From assembly GCA_964546125.1 (NCBI GenBank), contig CAZJIS010000024.1:1-26794 (forward strand): a stretch of DNA of 26,794 bases, read 5' to 3'. Origin of the DNA: Phil1 sp964546125 (lineage in GTDB: Bacteria; Bacillota; Clostridia; Christensenellales; CAG-138). The translations under genes were made by a program, and so were the position numbers. Within the stretch, counting starts at the first letter, position 1. Each line of letters starts with the position of its first letter. The notes under the pieces were generated by a model. It saw only the letters and a list, made by a program, of their open reading frames with translations, ran no database searches and had not been told where the DNA came from. Shown piece by piece: positions 1 to 6,898 of this stretch.

Positions 1-1017
1 ACCTTCAACATCGGCCTGCCCGAAACGGGCGGGCGCTTCGGCGTCAATAAAACCGGGCTCATGCTCGGCAACATGCTGCCCATCGCGGCGGTGTATGAGC
101 AAAGCGCGTGGCGCACGGACGCATATGTCGGCGTGGGGGATGCGTTTTACAGCGAATGCGCGGACTATAAGCTGACTCTCAACGCGCCCGATGGGTGGGA
201 GCTTGCGCACACCGGCAGCCTCGTCGAGAAGACGAGCGCGGGCGGCGTTTCCACGTGGTATATCGCGGCGCCCGAGTCGCGCGACTTTGCGATGGCGCTC
301 GTCAAAGCGCCGTGCGTTGAAAAGCGCGTGTTGCAAAACGGCTTCACCACCGTTGTCGCCTTTGGGCACAACAAAAACCACGCCGCGTATGAGGCGGACG
401 TCGCGGCGGCCGCGCTCGATTATTTCAACGAAAACATCGGGGAATATCCTTACGACACGTTTTTCGTGGTTCCCTTTGACGCCGGCGGCGGCATGGAATA
501 CCCGGGGCTTGTGATGATTTGCGAAAACGACCTGCGCACGCGCGACCTGACCGGCGCGGCGCTCGTGATCGGCCATGAAGCCGCGCACCAGTGGTTTTAC
601 GCGGTGGTCGGCAGCGACCAGATCAACGCGCCCTGGCTTGATGAGGCGCTGTGCGAATATTTGGGCTTCGCGTTTTTGCGCTCGTATGCGGGCGAGGAAA
701 AAGCCGGAGAAATGCGCATGGAGCGCTTCGGCTCGCTTGCGGAATATGAGCGCAAACTTCGCATCGACGCCCCGCTCTATGATTTTGACCCGTCGGATTA
801 CTTCTATGTCGTTTATGCTTCGGGGTATCAACTCTATGAAGCGCTCGAAACAAAGCTTGGCCGCGCGGCCTTTTACGAGGCGCTGCGCGCTTACTTTAGC
901 GCGAGCGGCTTTCGCATCGCCACCGCGCGGGAGCTTTACCAGGCGTTCACCCAAGCCGCGGGGGAGGATATCGTCCCCTGGTTCGAGCAAGCGCTCAAAG
1001 CGCCAAGAAGAAGATAA
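1..1017 (+). CDS. M1-family zinc aminopeptidase, 3' part (5' end outside window)
   Basis: The reading frame is open from base 1, so this is the C-terminal 338 residues of a longer protein; the ATG at 61 is internal. It carries the M1 (gluzincin) zinc signature HEAAH (bases 574-588) followed after exactly 18 residues by the third zinc ligand Glu in DEALCEY. GGGMEYPG (about 484-507) stands where M1 enzymes have the GAMEN-type substrate loop. A later Tyr-rich stretch (YFYVVYASGY, about 805-834) fits the position of the transition-state-stabilising Tyr. M1 enzymes remove N-terminal residues from peptides. The cell location cannot be judged because the N-terminus is missing. The gene ends 11 bases before the convergent stop of the next gene and no strong terminator hairpin fits between them. 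Confidence 0.9.
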   Translation, partial: TFNIGLPETGGRFGVNKTGLMLGNMLPIAAVYEQSAWRTDAYVGVGDAFYSECADYKLTLNAPDGWELAHTGSLVEKTSAGGVSTWYIAAPESRDFAMALVKAPCVEKRVLQNGFTTVVAFGHNKNHAAYEADVAAAALDYFNENIGEYPYDTFFVVPFDAGGGMEYPGLVMICENDLRTRDLTGAALVIGHEAAHQWFYAVVGSDQINAPWLDEALCEYLGFAFLRSYAGEEKAGEMRMERFGSLAEYERKLRIDAPLYDFDPSDYFYVVYASGYQLYEALETKLGRAAFYEALRAYFSASGFRIATARELYQAFTQAAGEDIVPWFEQALKAPRRR

Positions 1018-1028
1018 CTTTTTTCCCT

Positions 1029-2243
1029 TTATGGCTCCGTCATATTGCGGATTTCTTCCTCGGTGGGGGGCGCGCTTCGCATGCCCTTTTCGAAGCGCTT
1101 GCCCTCCACACGCCGGTTCACCCATTCGGATACGAGCGTGTACACGACCGCCATGATCGGCACGCACAGCACGATGCCCACGATGCCAAAAAGGCCCCCG
1201 CCGAGCACCACTGCAATCATCACCCAAATGGAGGAAAGCCCCACGGCTTTGCCGACCACGCGCGGATAAACAAGGTTGTTGTCGATCTGCTGCACGACGA
1301 CGAGCGCCAGCGCGAACCACAGCGCCTGCGGCGGATTGGTCACGAAGATGATCAGCGCGCCGAACGCCCCCGCAAGCCAAGGCCCGAGGATGGGCACCAT
1401 CTGCGTCATGCCGACAATCACGCTGATGAGCACGGCATAGGGGAAGCCGAAGAGGAGCATCATCACATAAGTCATCGCGCCGAGGATCGTGCATTCGGCG
1501 ATCATGCCGAAGAAATAATCGTGCAGGGATTTATAGGTGCGCGAGGATACATCCATGATGTGCACGGCCTGTTCCTCAAGAAAAGCCGCCACAATGAATT
1601 TTTTGCAGCCGAACAACAGCTTTTCTTTGTTATAGAGGGCGTAGAAGCCGATGATGAACGCGATGAGCAAATCGACCGCGAACGAAAGCACGCTGATCGT
1701 TGCTTTGAGGATGATGCCCACCGCATCCGATAGGAATTCGTCGAACCCGACGAAGAACTTGTCGACGATCGTGCGGATCTTATCCTCCGTGGCGGGGGAG
1801 AGGTCGATGTGGTTCCAAATATCGTCCGCCCACACGGTGAACGAGCTGATGTAACCGTCGAATCCGTCGGCAAGGGACACAATGCTGTCGGCCATGCGCG
1901 GGATAATCAGCACCATGAACGTCGCCAGAACCGCCACGATCAGCAAAAACGACAGCAGCGTCGAAACCGCGCGCCGCAGCTTCTCGCGCTTCCATTTTTT
2001 GAACGCGCGCTTCTCAAGGAAGCGCAGCGGCATGTTTGCTAAAAAAGCGATGACGATGCCCAGGAACACCGGCTCTAAGACCCTTAAAAAATTGCGCACG
2101 GCGCCCATCACCGCGCCGAGGTGCTCGAGCGCTGCATAGAGTGTCACGCCGAACGCCACGATGAGAAGCACGCGCCGCGAATTGCTCCACAACTCGTTGA
2201 ATTTTTTCTTCGGCCCTTTGGCCGGATCAGGTCGATGTTCCAT
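1029..2243 (-). CDS. AI-2E family (PerM/YtvI-like) membrane protein
   Basis: A 404-residue polytopic membrane protein. Hydrophobic segments lie at about residues 25-43, 55-76, 92-113 and 185-206, and a dense cluster runs from about 244 to 380. A long soluble loop (about 115-180) follows the third segment, as is typical of the family. The family motif is clear: QQIDNNLVYPRVVGKAVGL near residue 325. Members are called AI-2 exporters, but different homologues have been linked to autoinducer-2, ion/proton exchange or sporulation, so the substrate is open. It is the last gene of a minus-strand operon: its ATG lies 4 bases after the uridine kinase stop, and a GGGG run at 2254-2257 is its only visible ribosome site. 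Confidence 0.88.
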   Translation of the reverse strand: MEHRPDPAKGPKKKFNELWSNSRRVLLIVAFGVTLYAALEHLGAVMGAVRNFLRVLEPVFLGIVIAFLANMPLRFLEKRAFKKWKREKLRRAVSTLLSFLLIVAVLATFMVLIIPRMADSIVSLADGFDGYISSFTVWADDIWNHIDLSPATEDKIRTIVDKFFVGFDEFLSDAVGIILKATISVLSFAVDLLIAFIIGFYALYNKEKLLFGCKKFIVAAFLEEQAVHIMDVSSRTYKSLHDYFFGMIAECTILGAMTYVMMLLFGFPYAVLISVIVGMTQMVPILGPWLAGAFGALIIFVTNPPQALWFALALVVVQQIDNNLVYPRVVGKAVGLSSIWVMIAVVLGGGLFGIVGIVLCVPIMAVVYTLVSEWVNRRVEGKRFEKGMRSAPPTEEEIRNMTEP

Positions 2244-2247
2244 ATTA

Positions 2248-2904
2248 TTAAGTCCCCGTGCGCCCTTGCGCGCCGTCGCGCTCCCGCTCGAAGGTTTCGG
2301 CGAGGAGCTTTGCAGTGAGATACGCGCTGATCGCGTCGATCGCCATGCGGTTTTTGCCGCCGCGCATCACGGCGAAATCCGCGTCGTTGATGTATTTGCT
2401 GATGTACGCTTCGTACATGGGTTTGACGGTTGCAAGGTATTGCTCCGCAATGTTTTCAATGGAACGGCCGCGCGCGCGGATGTCGCGCTTGATGCGGCGC
2501 AAAAGGCAAATGTCCTTATCCACATGCATATAAACCTTGAGGCTCATCATCTGATTGAGCCGTGCGTCGCGGAACATGTGGATGCCCTCGAGGATGAGCA
2601 CGTCCGGCGGCTCAATGCACGCATCCGTGTCCGCGCGCAGGTGCTTAGCGTAATCATAGCCCTTGCGCGTGATGGCGCGCCCCTCGTCAAGGCAGGCGAT
2701 GTCGCGCATGAGCTCGTCGTAATCGAACGCGTCCGGCTCGTCGTAGTTGATGTGCACGCGCTCTTCAAAGGGCAGTTCGGCGTGGTTTTTGTAATAACAG
2801 TCCTGCCCGATGATGGTAACCCTGCACGCGAGGGATTCGGCGATCTCCCGCGCGAGCGTGCTCTTGCCGCTGCCGCTCGCGCCGCATATGCCTACGATTA
2901 TCAT
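2248..2904 (-). CDS. udk: Uridine kinase (Udk-type P-loop kinase)
   Basis: 218 residues, the usual length for bacterial uridine kinase, which phosphorylates uridine (and cytidine) with ATP/GTP in pyrimidine salvage in the cytosol. The N-terminus begins directly with the Walker A loop GASGSGKST (residues 8-16). DVLILEGIHMF is the conserved segment after the nucleoside site, and the lid-type segment RRIKRDIRARGR followed by EQYLATVKPM is characteristic of the family. An AGGAG element lies about 10 bases before the ATG. The gene sits between a UspA-like gene (31-base gap upstream) and the AI-2E gene (4-base gap downstream), so it is co-transcribed. A phosphoribulokinase-like or threonine-related P-loop kinase is the alternative, but the match to Udk is good. 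Confidence 0.85.
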   Translation of the reverse strand: MIIVGICGASGSGKSTLAREIAESLACRVTIIGQDCYYKNHAELPFEERVHINYDEPDAFDYDELMRDIACLDEGRAITRKGYDYAKHLRADTDACIEPPDVLILEGIHMFRDARLNQMMSLKVYMHVDKDICLLRRIKRDIRARGRSIENIAEQYLATVKPMYEAYISKYINDADFAVMRGGKNRMAIDAISAYLTAKLLAETFERERDGAQGRTGT

Positions 2905-2935
2905 GCCTTGCTGTTCTCCTTTGTATGTATCCGCG

Positions 2936-3337
2936 CTATTTGCTGGGCATCACATCGAAGCGAACGCCCGGAAGCCTGCGCTGCAGGCGGATGGCGATGT
3001 GGTCTTTAAACTGCGCGCCTGGGCTGCCCTCGCCGAGGATGATGATGTCCGCGTCATGCTCGAGGGCATAGTTGACCAAAGCGTCGTCTACATTCTCCGC
3101 GCGCAGCAGCGATAGGTCTGCCCCTGCGAGCTGCGCGGCGGTAAACAGGTATTCGATCGCATCGGATTCATAGGCCGCGTTCATGAAATTGCGCCCGGTC
3201 TCTACGCAATGCACAACATGCAGCCGCGCGTTTTCAGCTTGGGAAGCAAGCTCCGCGCCGCGCGCCATGAGCCTGTCGCAGGAGCGCTGGCTTGTGACGC
3301 ACACCATGATATCAGTGCTGTTTTTGCCCGTTTTCAT
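2936..3337 (-). CDS. UspA-like nucleotide-binding protein
   Basis: 133 residues with a single universal-stress-protein-type Rossmann domain. It starts with the beta strand DIMVCVTSQRSCDRLM and has the internal strand LHVVHCVETG. Near the end, HDADIIILGEGSPG occupies the place of the family's ATP-binding GxxG-type loop, although the canonical G-2x-G-9x-G(S/T) is incomplete. The sequence resembles the Usp domain of KdpD-type sensors, but no kinase part is present. The start at 3337 overlaps the end of the LOG gene by 26 bases; the alternative ATG at 3307 would avoid the overlap but cut into the first beta strand. It lies between a nucleotide phosphoribohydrolase and uridine kinase in one operon. 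Function is not known beyond probable adenine-nucleotide binding. Confidence 0.7.
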   Translation of the reverse strand: MKTGKNSTDIMVCVTSQRSCDRLMARGAELASQAENARLHVVHCVETGRNFMNAAYESDAIEYLFTAAQLAGADLSLLRAENVDDALVNYALEHDADIIILGEGSPGAQFKDHIAIRLQRRLPGVRFDVMPSK

Positions 3338-3920
3338 AGTTTTTTACCGCATCCCTTATCTTGTCGGGGAGCTGCGGCGCTGAAAATGCGCGCAGCCGTT
3401 CCACCGCCTCGCAGGGCGTTCGTGCGCCCGCGAAGAGCGCGAGGCAGCGCTCATCCATAAACCCGCGGGCGACAAAGGTCTGGAACTGCGCGAGCAGGTC
3501 GTCGTAAAAACCCGCAATGTTAAGGATGACAACCGGCGCCGAGAGATAGCCAAGCTGGTTGAGCGTGAGTACCTCCGCCAGCTCCTCAAGCGTGCCCATG
3601 CCGCCGGGCAGAACGAGATACGCATCGGCGAGGCGCTCCATCGCCGCTTTTCGCGCGTGCATGTCGGCCGTGACGAGCAGTTCGTCGCATGCTTCAAACG
3701 CGATGCCGGGCTGGTTGAGCCGTTCGGGGATAATGCCCGTCACGCGTCCGCCGCAGCTTTTCGCGCCCCGCGCGCACGCGCCCATGAGGCCCGTGCGGCC
3801 GCCGCCGAACACGAGCTCAAGCCCCTCTTTGGCGATGAGCACGCCAAGTTCGTACGCGGCGTCGGTGTAAACCGGCTCAAGCGTGGCCGATGAGGCTGCG
3901 AAAATGCAAATACGGCGCAT
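3312..3920 (-). CDS. LOG/TIGR00730-family nucleotide 5'-monophosphate phosphoribohydrolase
   Basis: 203 residues from the chosen start. It has the two family motifs GGGRTGLMG (residues 39-47) and PGGMGTLEE (105-113), the active-site signature of the Lonely Guy lysine-decarboxylase-like fold. Characterised members cleave nucleoside 5'-monophosphates, including cytokinin ribotides, to the free base and ribose 5-phosphate; many bacterial members are simply YvdD/TIGR00730 proteins of uncertain role. The start at 3920 is preferred over the in-frame ATG at 3956. A GGGGGG ribosome site (3925-3930) precedes it, family members begin with RRICIFAASS-type sequence, and the predicted promoter -10 (3955-3960) overlaps the longer start. 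It is the first gene of the LOG-usp-udk-AI-2E operon. Confidence 0.87.
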   Translation of the reverse strand: MRRICIFAASSATLEPVYTDAAYELGVLIAKEGLELVFGGGRTGLMGACARGAKSCGGRVTGIIPERLNQPGIAFEACDELLVTADMHARKAAMERLADAYLVLPGGMGTLEELAEVLTLNQLGYLSAPVVILNIAGFYDDLLAQFQTFVARGFMDERCLALFAGARTPCEAVERLRAFSAPQLPDKIRDAVKNYENGQKQH

Positions 3921-3954
3921 AGATCCCCCCACAATGAAGCATACGTTTGCATTC

Positions 3955-3983
3955 ATTATAACATCCCCGCGCTGCGGATTGAA
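3955..3983 (-). promoter_or_regulatory. Promoter of the LOG-usp-udk operon
   Basis: Reading the minus strand, TATAAT (3960-3955) is preceded by TGT, giving an extended -10 (TGnTATAAT). A weak -35, TTCAAT, lies at 3983-3978 with a 17-base spacer. Transcription would start near 3948, which excludes the longer 3956 start of the LOG gene. Confidence 0.6.
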
Positions 3984-4017
3984 ATACGCTTTTTATCCGC
4001 AAAGCGGCCTTTGGAAA

Positions 4018-4033
4018 GAAAAGGGTTCTTTTC
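4018..4033 (-). terminator. Possible weak terminator after the MATE gene
   Basis: A GAAAAG/CTTTTC hairpin with a four-base loop lies just beyond the MATE stop on the minus strand and is followed by a few T residues. The stem is short and A/T-only at its base, so this is a weak call. Confidence 0.25.
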
Positions 4034-4041
4034 GTTTGGGA

Positions 4042-5412
4042 TCAGGCGGCAAGCGGCGCAAGCTGCGCCTCTATCAGGAGCTCCTTTTTTGCAGCATAGA
4101 AGAAAATCATCTGAGCCGTGAGCGTAACGACCCAGGTCACAGGGTAGGAAATGTAAATGGAGGCGGTCGTGTTCCAGTGTGCGAACACCGTGAGAAGCCA
4201 CAAAATGCGAAGGCCGCATGCGCCGAAGATCGTCACGAGCATCGGCGTCAGGGATTTGCCCATGCCACGCAGGCCCCCGGTGTAAACTTCCATAAACCCG
4301 CAGATGAAATAGGCGGGGCCGATGATCAAAAGGCGGATGCTGCCGTAAGAGATGACCTCGGGGCTGCTGTCGTAAAGCGAGAGAAGGCTCGTGCGGAACA
4401 AAATGATGAAGGCGGCCGTCACGAGGGCCACCGCCGCGACGAGCACGTTGCAGTAGCGCACGCTCGTGCCGATGCGGTCATATTTTTTTGCGCCCACGTT
4501 TTGGCTCACAAAAGTCAGCGCCGATTGGGAAACGGCGTTCATCGAAATGTAAATGAAGTTTTCGAGGTTGGAAGCGGCGGAGTTGCCGGCCATGGCGATC
4601 GCCCCAAACGAGTTGATCGAGGATTGGATCAGCACGTTTGAAATCGAGAACAGCGCCCCCTGCAAGCCCGCGGGCAGGCCGATGCGCATCATTTCGCCCA
4701 AGCTGTTCCAATCGACCGCGAGCTTTTTGAGGTAGAGCCTGCAAGGTCCGGGCGTGCGGACGAGGCAGTTGACTACAAGCACGGCGCTGAGCGCCTGCGA
4801 GGCGACCGTTGCCCAGGCAACTCCGGCAACCCCCATGTGGAAGCGGATCACGAGCACGAGGTTGAGCGCGATGTGCACGATGCTGGCGATGATGAGGTAA
4901 TACATCGGCCGCTTCGTGTCGCCCACGGCGCGCAGCACCGACGCGCCGAAGTTGAAGAGCATGAGCATTGGAAGGCCGACGAAGTAAATGCGCATATACT
5001 GCGCCGCCTGGTCGATGACGTCCGCCGGCGAGCCCATCCAGCCAAGGAAGGTGCGGCTCATAAAAAAGCCGAATGCGCCTATCCCCGCGCCGCCGAGCAA
5101 AGCGATGGCGACCGCCGTATGCACGGCGCGCGATACATCCTCATATTCGCGCGCGCCGTAATGGCGGGCGACGGCGACGCTCACCCCGACGGACACGCCA
5201 AGAAACAACGCGACGATGAGGCTGATCAGCGCCCCCGTCGAACCTACGGCCGCGAGCGCTTCGCTGCCGGCGAATTTGCCGGCAACGATCATGTCTGCCG
5301 CGCTGTAAAGGAATTGCAGCAGGCCCGTCAGAACGACAGGCAAAGAAAAACGCACGAGTTTTTTGAAAAGCGGCCCCTCTGTGAGGTCCATTTCATAGCT
5401 GCTGCCGGCCAT
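4042..5412 (-). CDS. MATE-family multidrug/metabolite exporter
   Basis: 456 residues from the chosen start, the normal MATE length, with about 12 hydrophobic segments in two related halves. The N-terminus (MDLTEGPLFKKLVRFSLPVV followed by a segment ending in AADMIVAGKFAG) is the classic start of Gram-positive DinF/NorM-like MATE proteins. MATE carriers use an H+ or Na+ gradient to expel organic cations or metabolites; the substrate cannot be read from sequence. The ATG at 5412 is chosen because GGAGGG lies just upstream (5415-5420, short spacing) and because the open frame further upstream (to 5568) crosses the promoter and lacks MATE features. An ATG at 5391 is the alternative. It is a single-gene transcription unit with its own promoter. 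Confidence 0.9.
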   Translation of the reverse strand: MAGSSYEMDLTEGPLFKKLVRFSLPVVLTGLLQFLYSAADMIVAGKFAGSEALAAVGSTGALISLIVALFLGVSVGVSVAVARHYGAREYEDVSRAVHTAVAIALLGGAGIGAFGFFMSRTFLGWMGSPADVIDQAAQYMRIYFVGLPMLMLFNFGASVLRAVGDTKRPMYYLIIASIVHIALNLVLVIRFHMGVAGVAWATVASQALSAVLVVNCLVRTPGPCRLYLKKLAVDWNSLGEMMRIGLPAGLQGALFSISNVLIQSSINSFGAIAMAGNSAASNLENFIYISMNAVSQSALTFVSQNVGAKKYDRIGTSVRYCNVLVAAVALVTAAFIILFRTSLLSLYDSSPEVISYGSIRLLIIGPAYFICGFMEVYTGGLRGMGKSLTPMLVTIFGACGLRILWLLTVFAHWNTTASIYISYPVTWVVTLTAQMIFFYAAKKELLIEAQLAPLAA

Positions 5413-5497
5413 AACCCTCCGCGCGGGCCGCCGGGCGCGCCGGAGCGCATCCGCCGGGTTGCATCCCGCAATGTTCGCGCTTTTGCGCAACGGGTAT

Positions 5498-5506
5498 ATT
5501 CTATCA
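5498..5506 (-). promoter_or_regulatory. Promoter (extended -10) of the MATE gene
   Basis: On the minus strand TGATAGAAT (5506-5498) is an extended -10 element; no convincing -35 is seen. Transcription from about 5491 gives a leader of about 80 bases that contains a small GCGC-AAAA-GCGC hairpin (5477-5488). Confidence 0.45.
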
Positions 5507-5543
5507 TATCCGCGCCGATTTGCTAGGAGCATTTGCGTTTTTG

Positions 5544-5552
5544 TGATATAAT
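5544..5552 (+). promoter_or_regulatory. Promoter (extended -10) of the smr gene
   Basis: TGATATAAT at 5544-5552 is a perfect extended -10 (TG-n-TATAAT) without a recognisable -35. The start site near 5559 leaves a leader of only about 12 bases before the ATG at 5571, enough to hold the GGGGG ribosome site at 5561-5565. Confidence 0.65.
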
Positions 5553-5570
5553 CCCGCTTTGGGGGCAAGC

Positions 5571-5819
5571 ATGGCGCACGCGGGCATTTTTACCATCGAC
5601 ATACACGGAAAAACCAAGGCGCAGGCACGCGCCGCTCTTCGCGCGGCGCTTATGCGCTGCGATGCTTCGGTTTACCGCATCCGCGTCGTGCACGGTTTCA
5701 ACCTCGGCACGGAGCTTCGCGAGATGGTGCGCCAAGAATTCGCGCGCGCGCCGCGCGTGCTGCGCGTGGAGGCGGGCCTCAACCCGGGTGTGACAGAGCT
5801 TGTTTTGCGCGAATATTGA
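5571..5819 (+). CDS. Stand-alone Smr-domain protein
   Basis: 82 residues that are almost entirely an Smr (small MutS-related) domain. The first motif is DIHG (residues 10-13) and the second is VVHGFNLGTELR, in place of the HGxGxGxLR seen at the C-terminus of MutS2. Smr domains are nucleases or nucleic-acid binders; in MutS2 the domain works in recombination control or rescue of collided ribosomes. Small single-domain Smr proteins of this pattern occur widely in Firmicutes with no settled role. The ATG at 5571 is preferred over a TTG at 5559 because GGGGG stands 5 bases upstream. It precedes a YhaM-like nuclease and a MutS-type ATPase on the same strand. Confidence 0.85.
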   Translation: MAHAGIFTIDIHGKTKAQARAALRAALMRCDASVYRIRVVHGFNLGTELREMVRQEFARAPRVLRVEAGLNPGVTELVLREY

Positions 5820-5873
5820 TAGGTTCGGGGGGAAACGCGCAGGGCGTTTGGCGTATGCCTGCGCCTTTTTCTA

Positions 5874-5882
5874 TGATATAAT
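5874..5882 (+). promoter_or_regulatory. Promoter (extended -10) of the yhaM-mutS-like pair
   Basis: A second perfect TGATATAAT lies 30 bases before the YhaM-like start; no good -35 is visible. Transcription near 5889 means the ATG at 5885 cannot be the start and supports the ATG at 5912. Confidence 0.6.
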
Positions 5883-5911
5883 AAATGGAAACTAGGCGTG
5901 GAGGAATCGGA

Positions 5912-6892
5912 ATGGGAAGAATGAAATTGCTCGAAAAGGTGTTCAACGCTGCGACCAACCAGGTTGAGGGCCTTTGCATCATAAAAAACGTTGCGCTCAA
6001 AAGCAATGTCAAGGGCGCGCCGTATCTCGACCTCGTGCTCGCGGACGCGGGCGGCGAATGCCCGGCGAAGCTCTGGGACTATAACCTCGAGCAGCACGGC
6101 GCCTACGAGACGGACACCGTGGTAAAAGTGCGCGCCACCATCAACATTTGGAAGGATGGCGAGCAGCTTAAAATCGACCGCATCCGCAACCTCAAAGGTG
6201 AGGAACTGGCGGCCGCCGACATGGCGGAGCTCGTGCCCTGCGCCCCGCGGCGGCCCGAGGAGATGTTCGAGGAGGTTTATGCCTGCGCCGGGGCTTTCCA
6301 TAACGATGATCTGCGCGCCATTACGCAATACCTGCTTCGCGAAAACAAGGAAGACCTCTTGCGCTACCCCGCGGCGCTCAAGCTGCACCACGCGGTGCGC
6401 GGGGGGCTTCTATATCACACGCTCACGATGCTTGAAGCCGCCAAACGCCTTTGCGGCCTCTATCGTGAAATTTACCCCTCGCTTTCAAGCGAACTCGTGT
6501 ATGCGGGCGTGATTCTGCACGACCTTGCTAAGACCCGCGAGCTTGTTGTGGGCAACCTCGGCCTTGCGTGCGCCTACAGCCCCGAGGGGCAATTGCTCGG
6601 CCACATCAACATCGGCGCATCGATGGTGGAGCGCGCCGCGGCGGAGCTGATGACCGACCCCACGGTTGCGATGCTCGTGCAGCACATGCTCATCGCCCAC
6701 CACGGCGTGCCGGAGTTCGGCTCGCCCCGCCCGCCGATGTTCCCGGAGGCGGAGCTTGTGAGCCAGATTGACCTCATCGACTCGCGCCTTTACGAAATGT
6801 TCGATGCGCTCGAGGGCGTCACGGTCGGCGGCTTCTCGGAGCGCCAATGGGCGCTCGACAACCGCCAGCTTTACAAGCACGGCCTCGAGTAA
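5912..6892 (+). CDS. YhaM-like 3'-5' exoribonuclease (OB fold + HD domain)
   Basis: 326 residues, close to the roughly 310-320 of YhaM/CBF1-type enzymes. Residues about 15-95 form an OB-fold nucleic-acid-binding domain (VEGLCIIKNVALKSNVKGAP then AKLWDYN). Residues about 155-295 form a metal-dependent HD domain with His169 (LLYHTL), the His203-Asp204 pair (LHDLAK), His263-His264 (AHHG) and Asp287 (QIDLID). Family members degrade single-stranded RNA (and DNA) from the 3' end with Mn2+. The start at 5912 is supported by GGAGGA at 5900-5905 with a 6-base spacer. The gene ends 6 bases before the MutS-type gene, so the two are probably co-transcribed. Another HD-domain nucleic-acid hydrolase is possible but less likely. 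Confidence 0.88.
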   Translation: MGRMKLLEKVFNAATNQVEGLCIIKNVALKSNVKGAPYLDLVLADAGGECPAKLWDYNLEQHGAYETDTVVKVRATINIWKDGEQLKIDRIRNLKGEELAAADMAELVPCAPRRPEEMFEEVYACAGAFHNDDLRAITQYLLRENKEDLLRYPAALKLHHAVRGGLLYHTLTMLEAAKRLCGLYREIYPSLSSELVYAGVILHDLAKTRELVVGNLGLACAYSPEGQLLGHINIGASMVERAAAELMTDPTVAMLVQHMLIAHHGVPEFGSPRPPMFPEAELVSQIDLIDSRLYEMFDALEGVTVGGFSERQWALDNRQLYKHGLE

Positions 6893-6898
6893 GCGGCC

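Noticed and set aside
2161..3009. A 282-residue plus-strand frame over the uridine kinase gene
   Set aside because: The opposite strand encodes a full uridine kinase with a Walker A loop; the plus frame has no domain.
3921..3956. Longer start for the LOG gene at 3956
   Set aside because: It would start at the promoter -10 and adds residues not typical of the family; the ATG at 3920 has a ribosome site.
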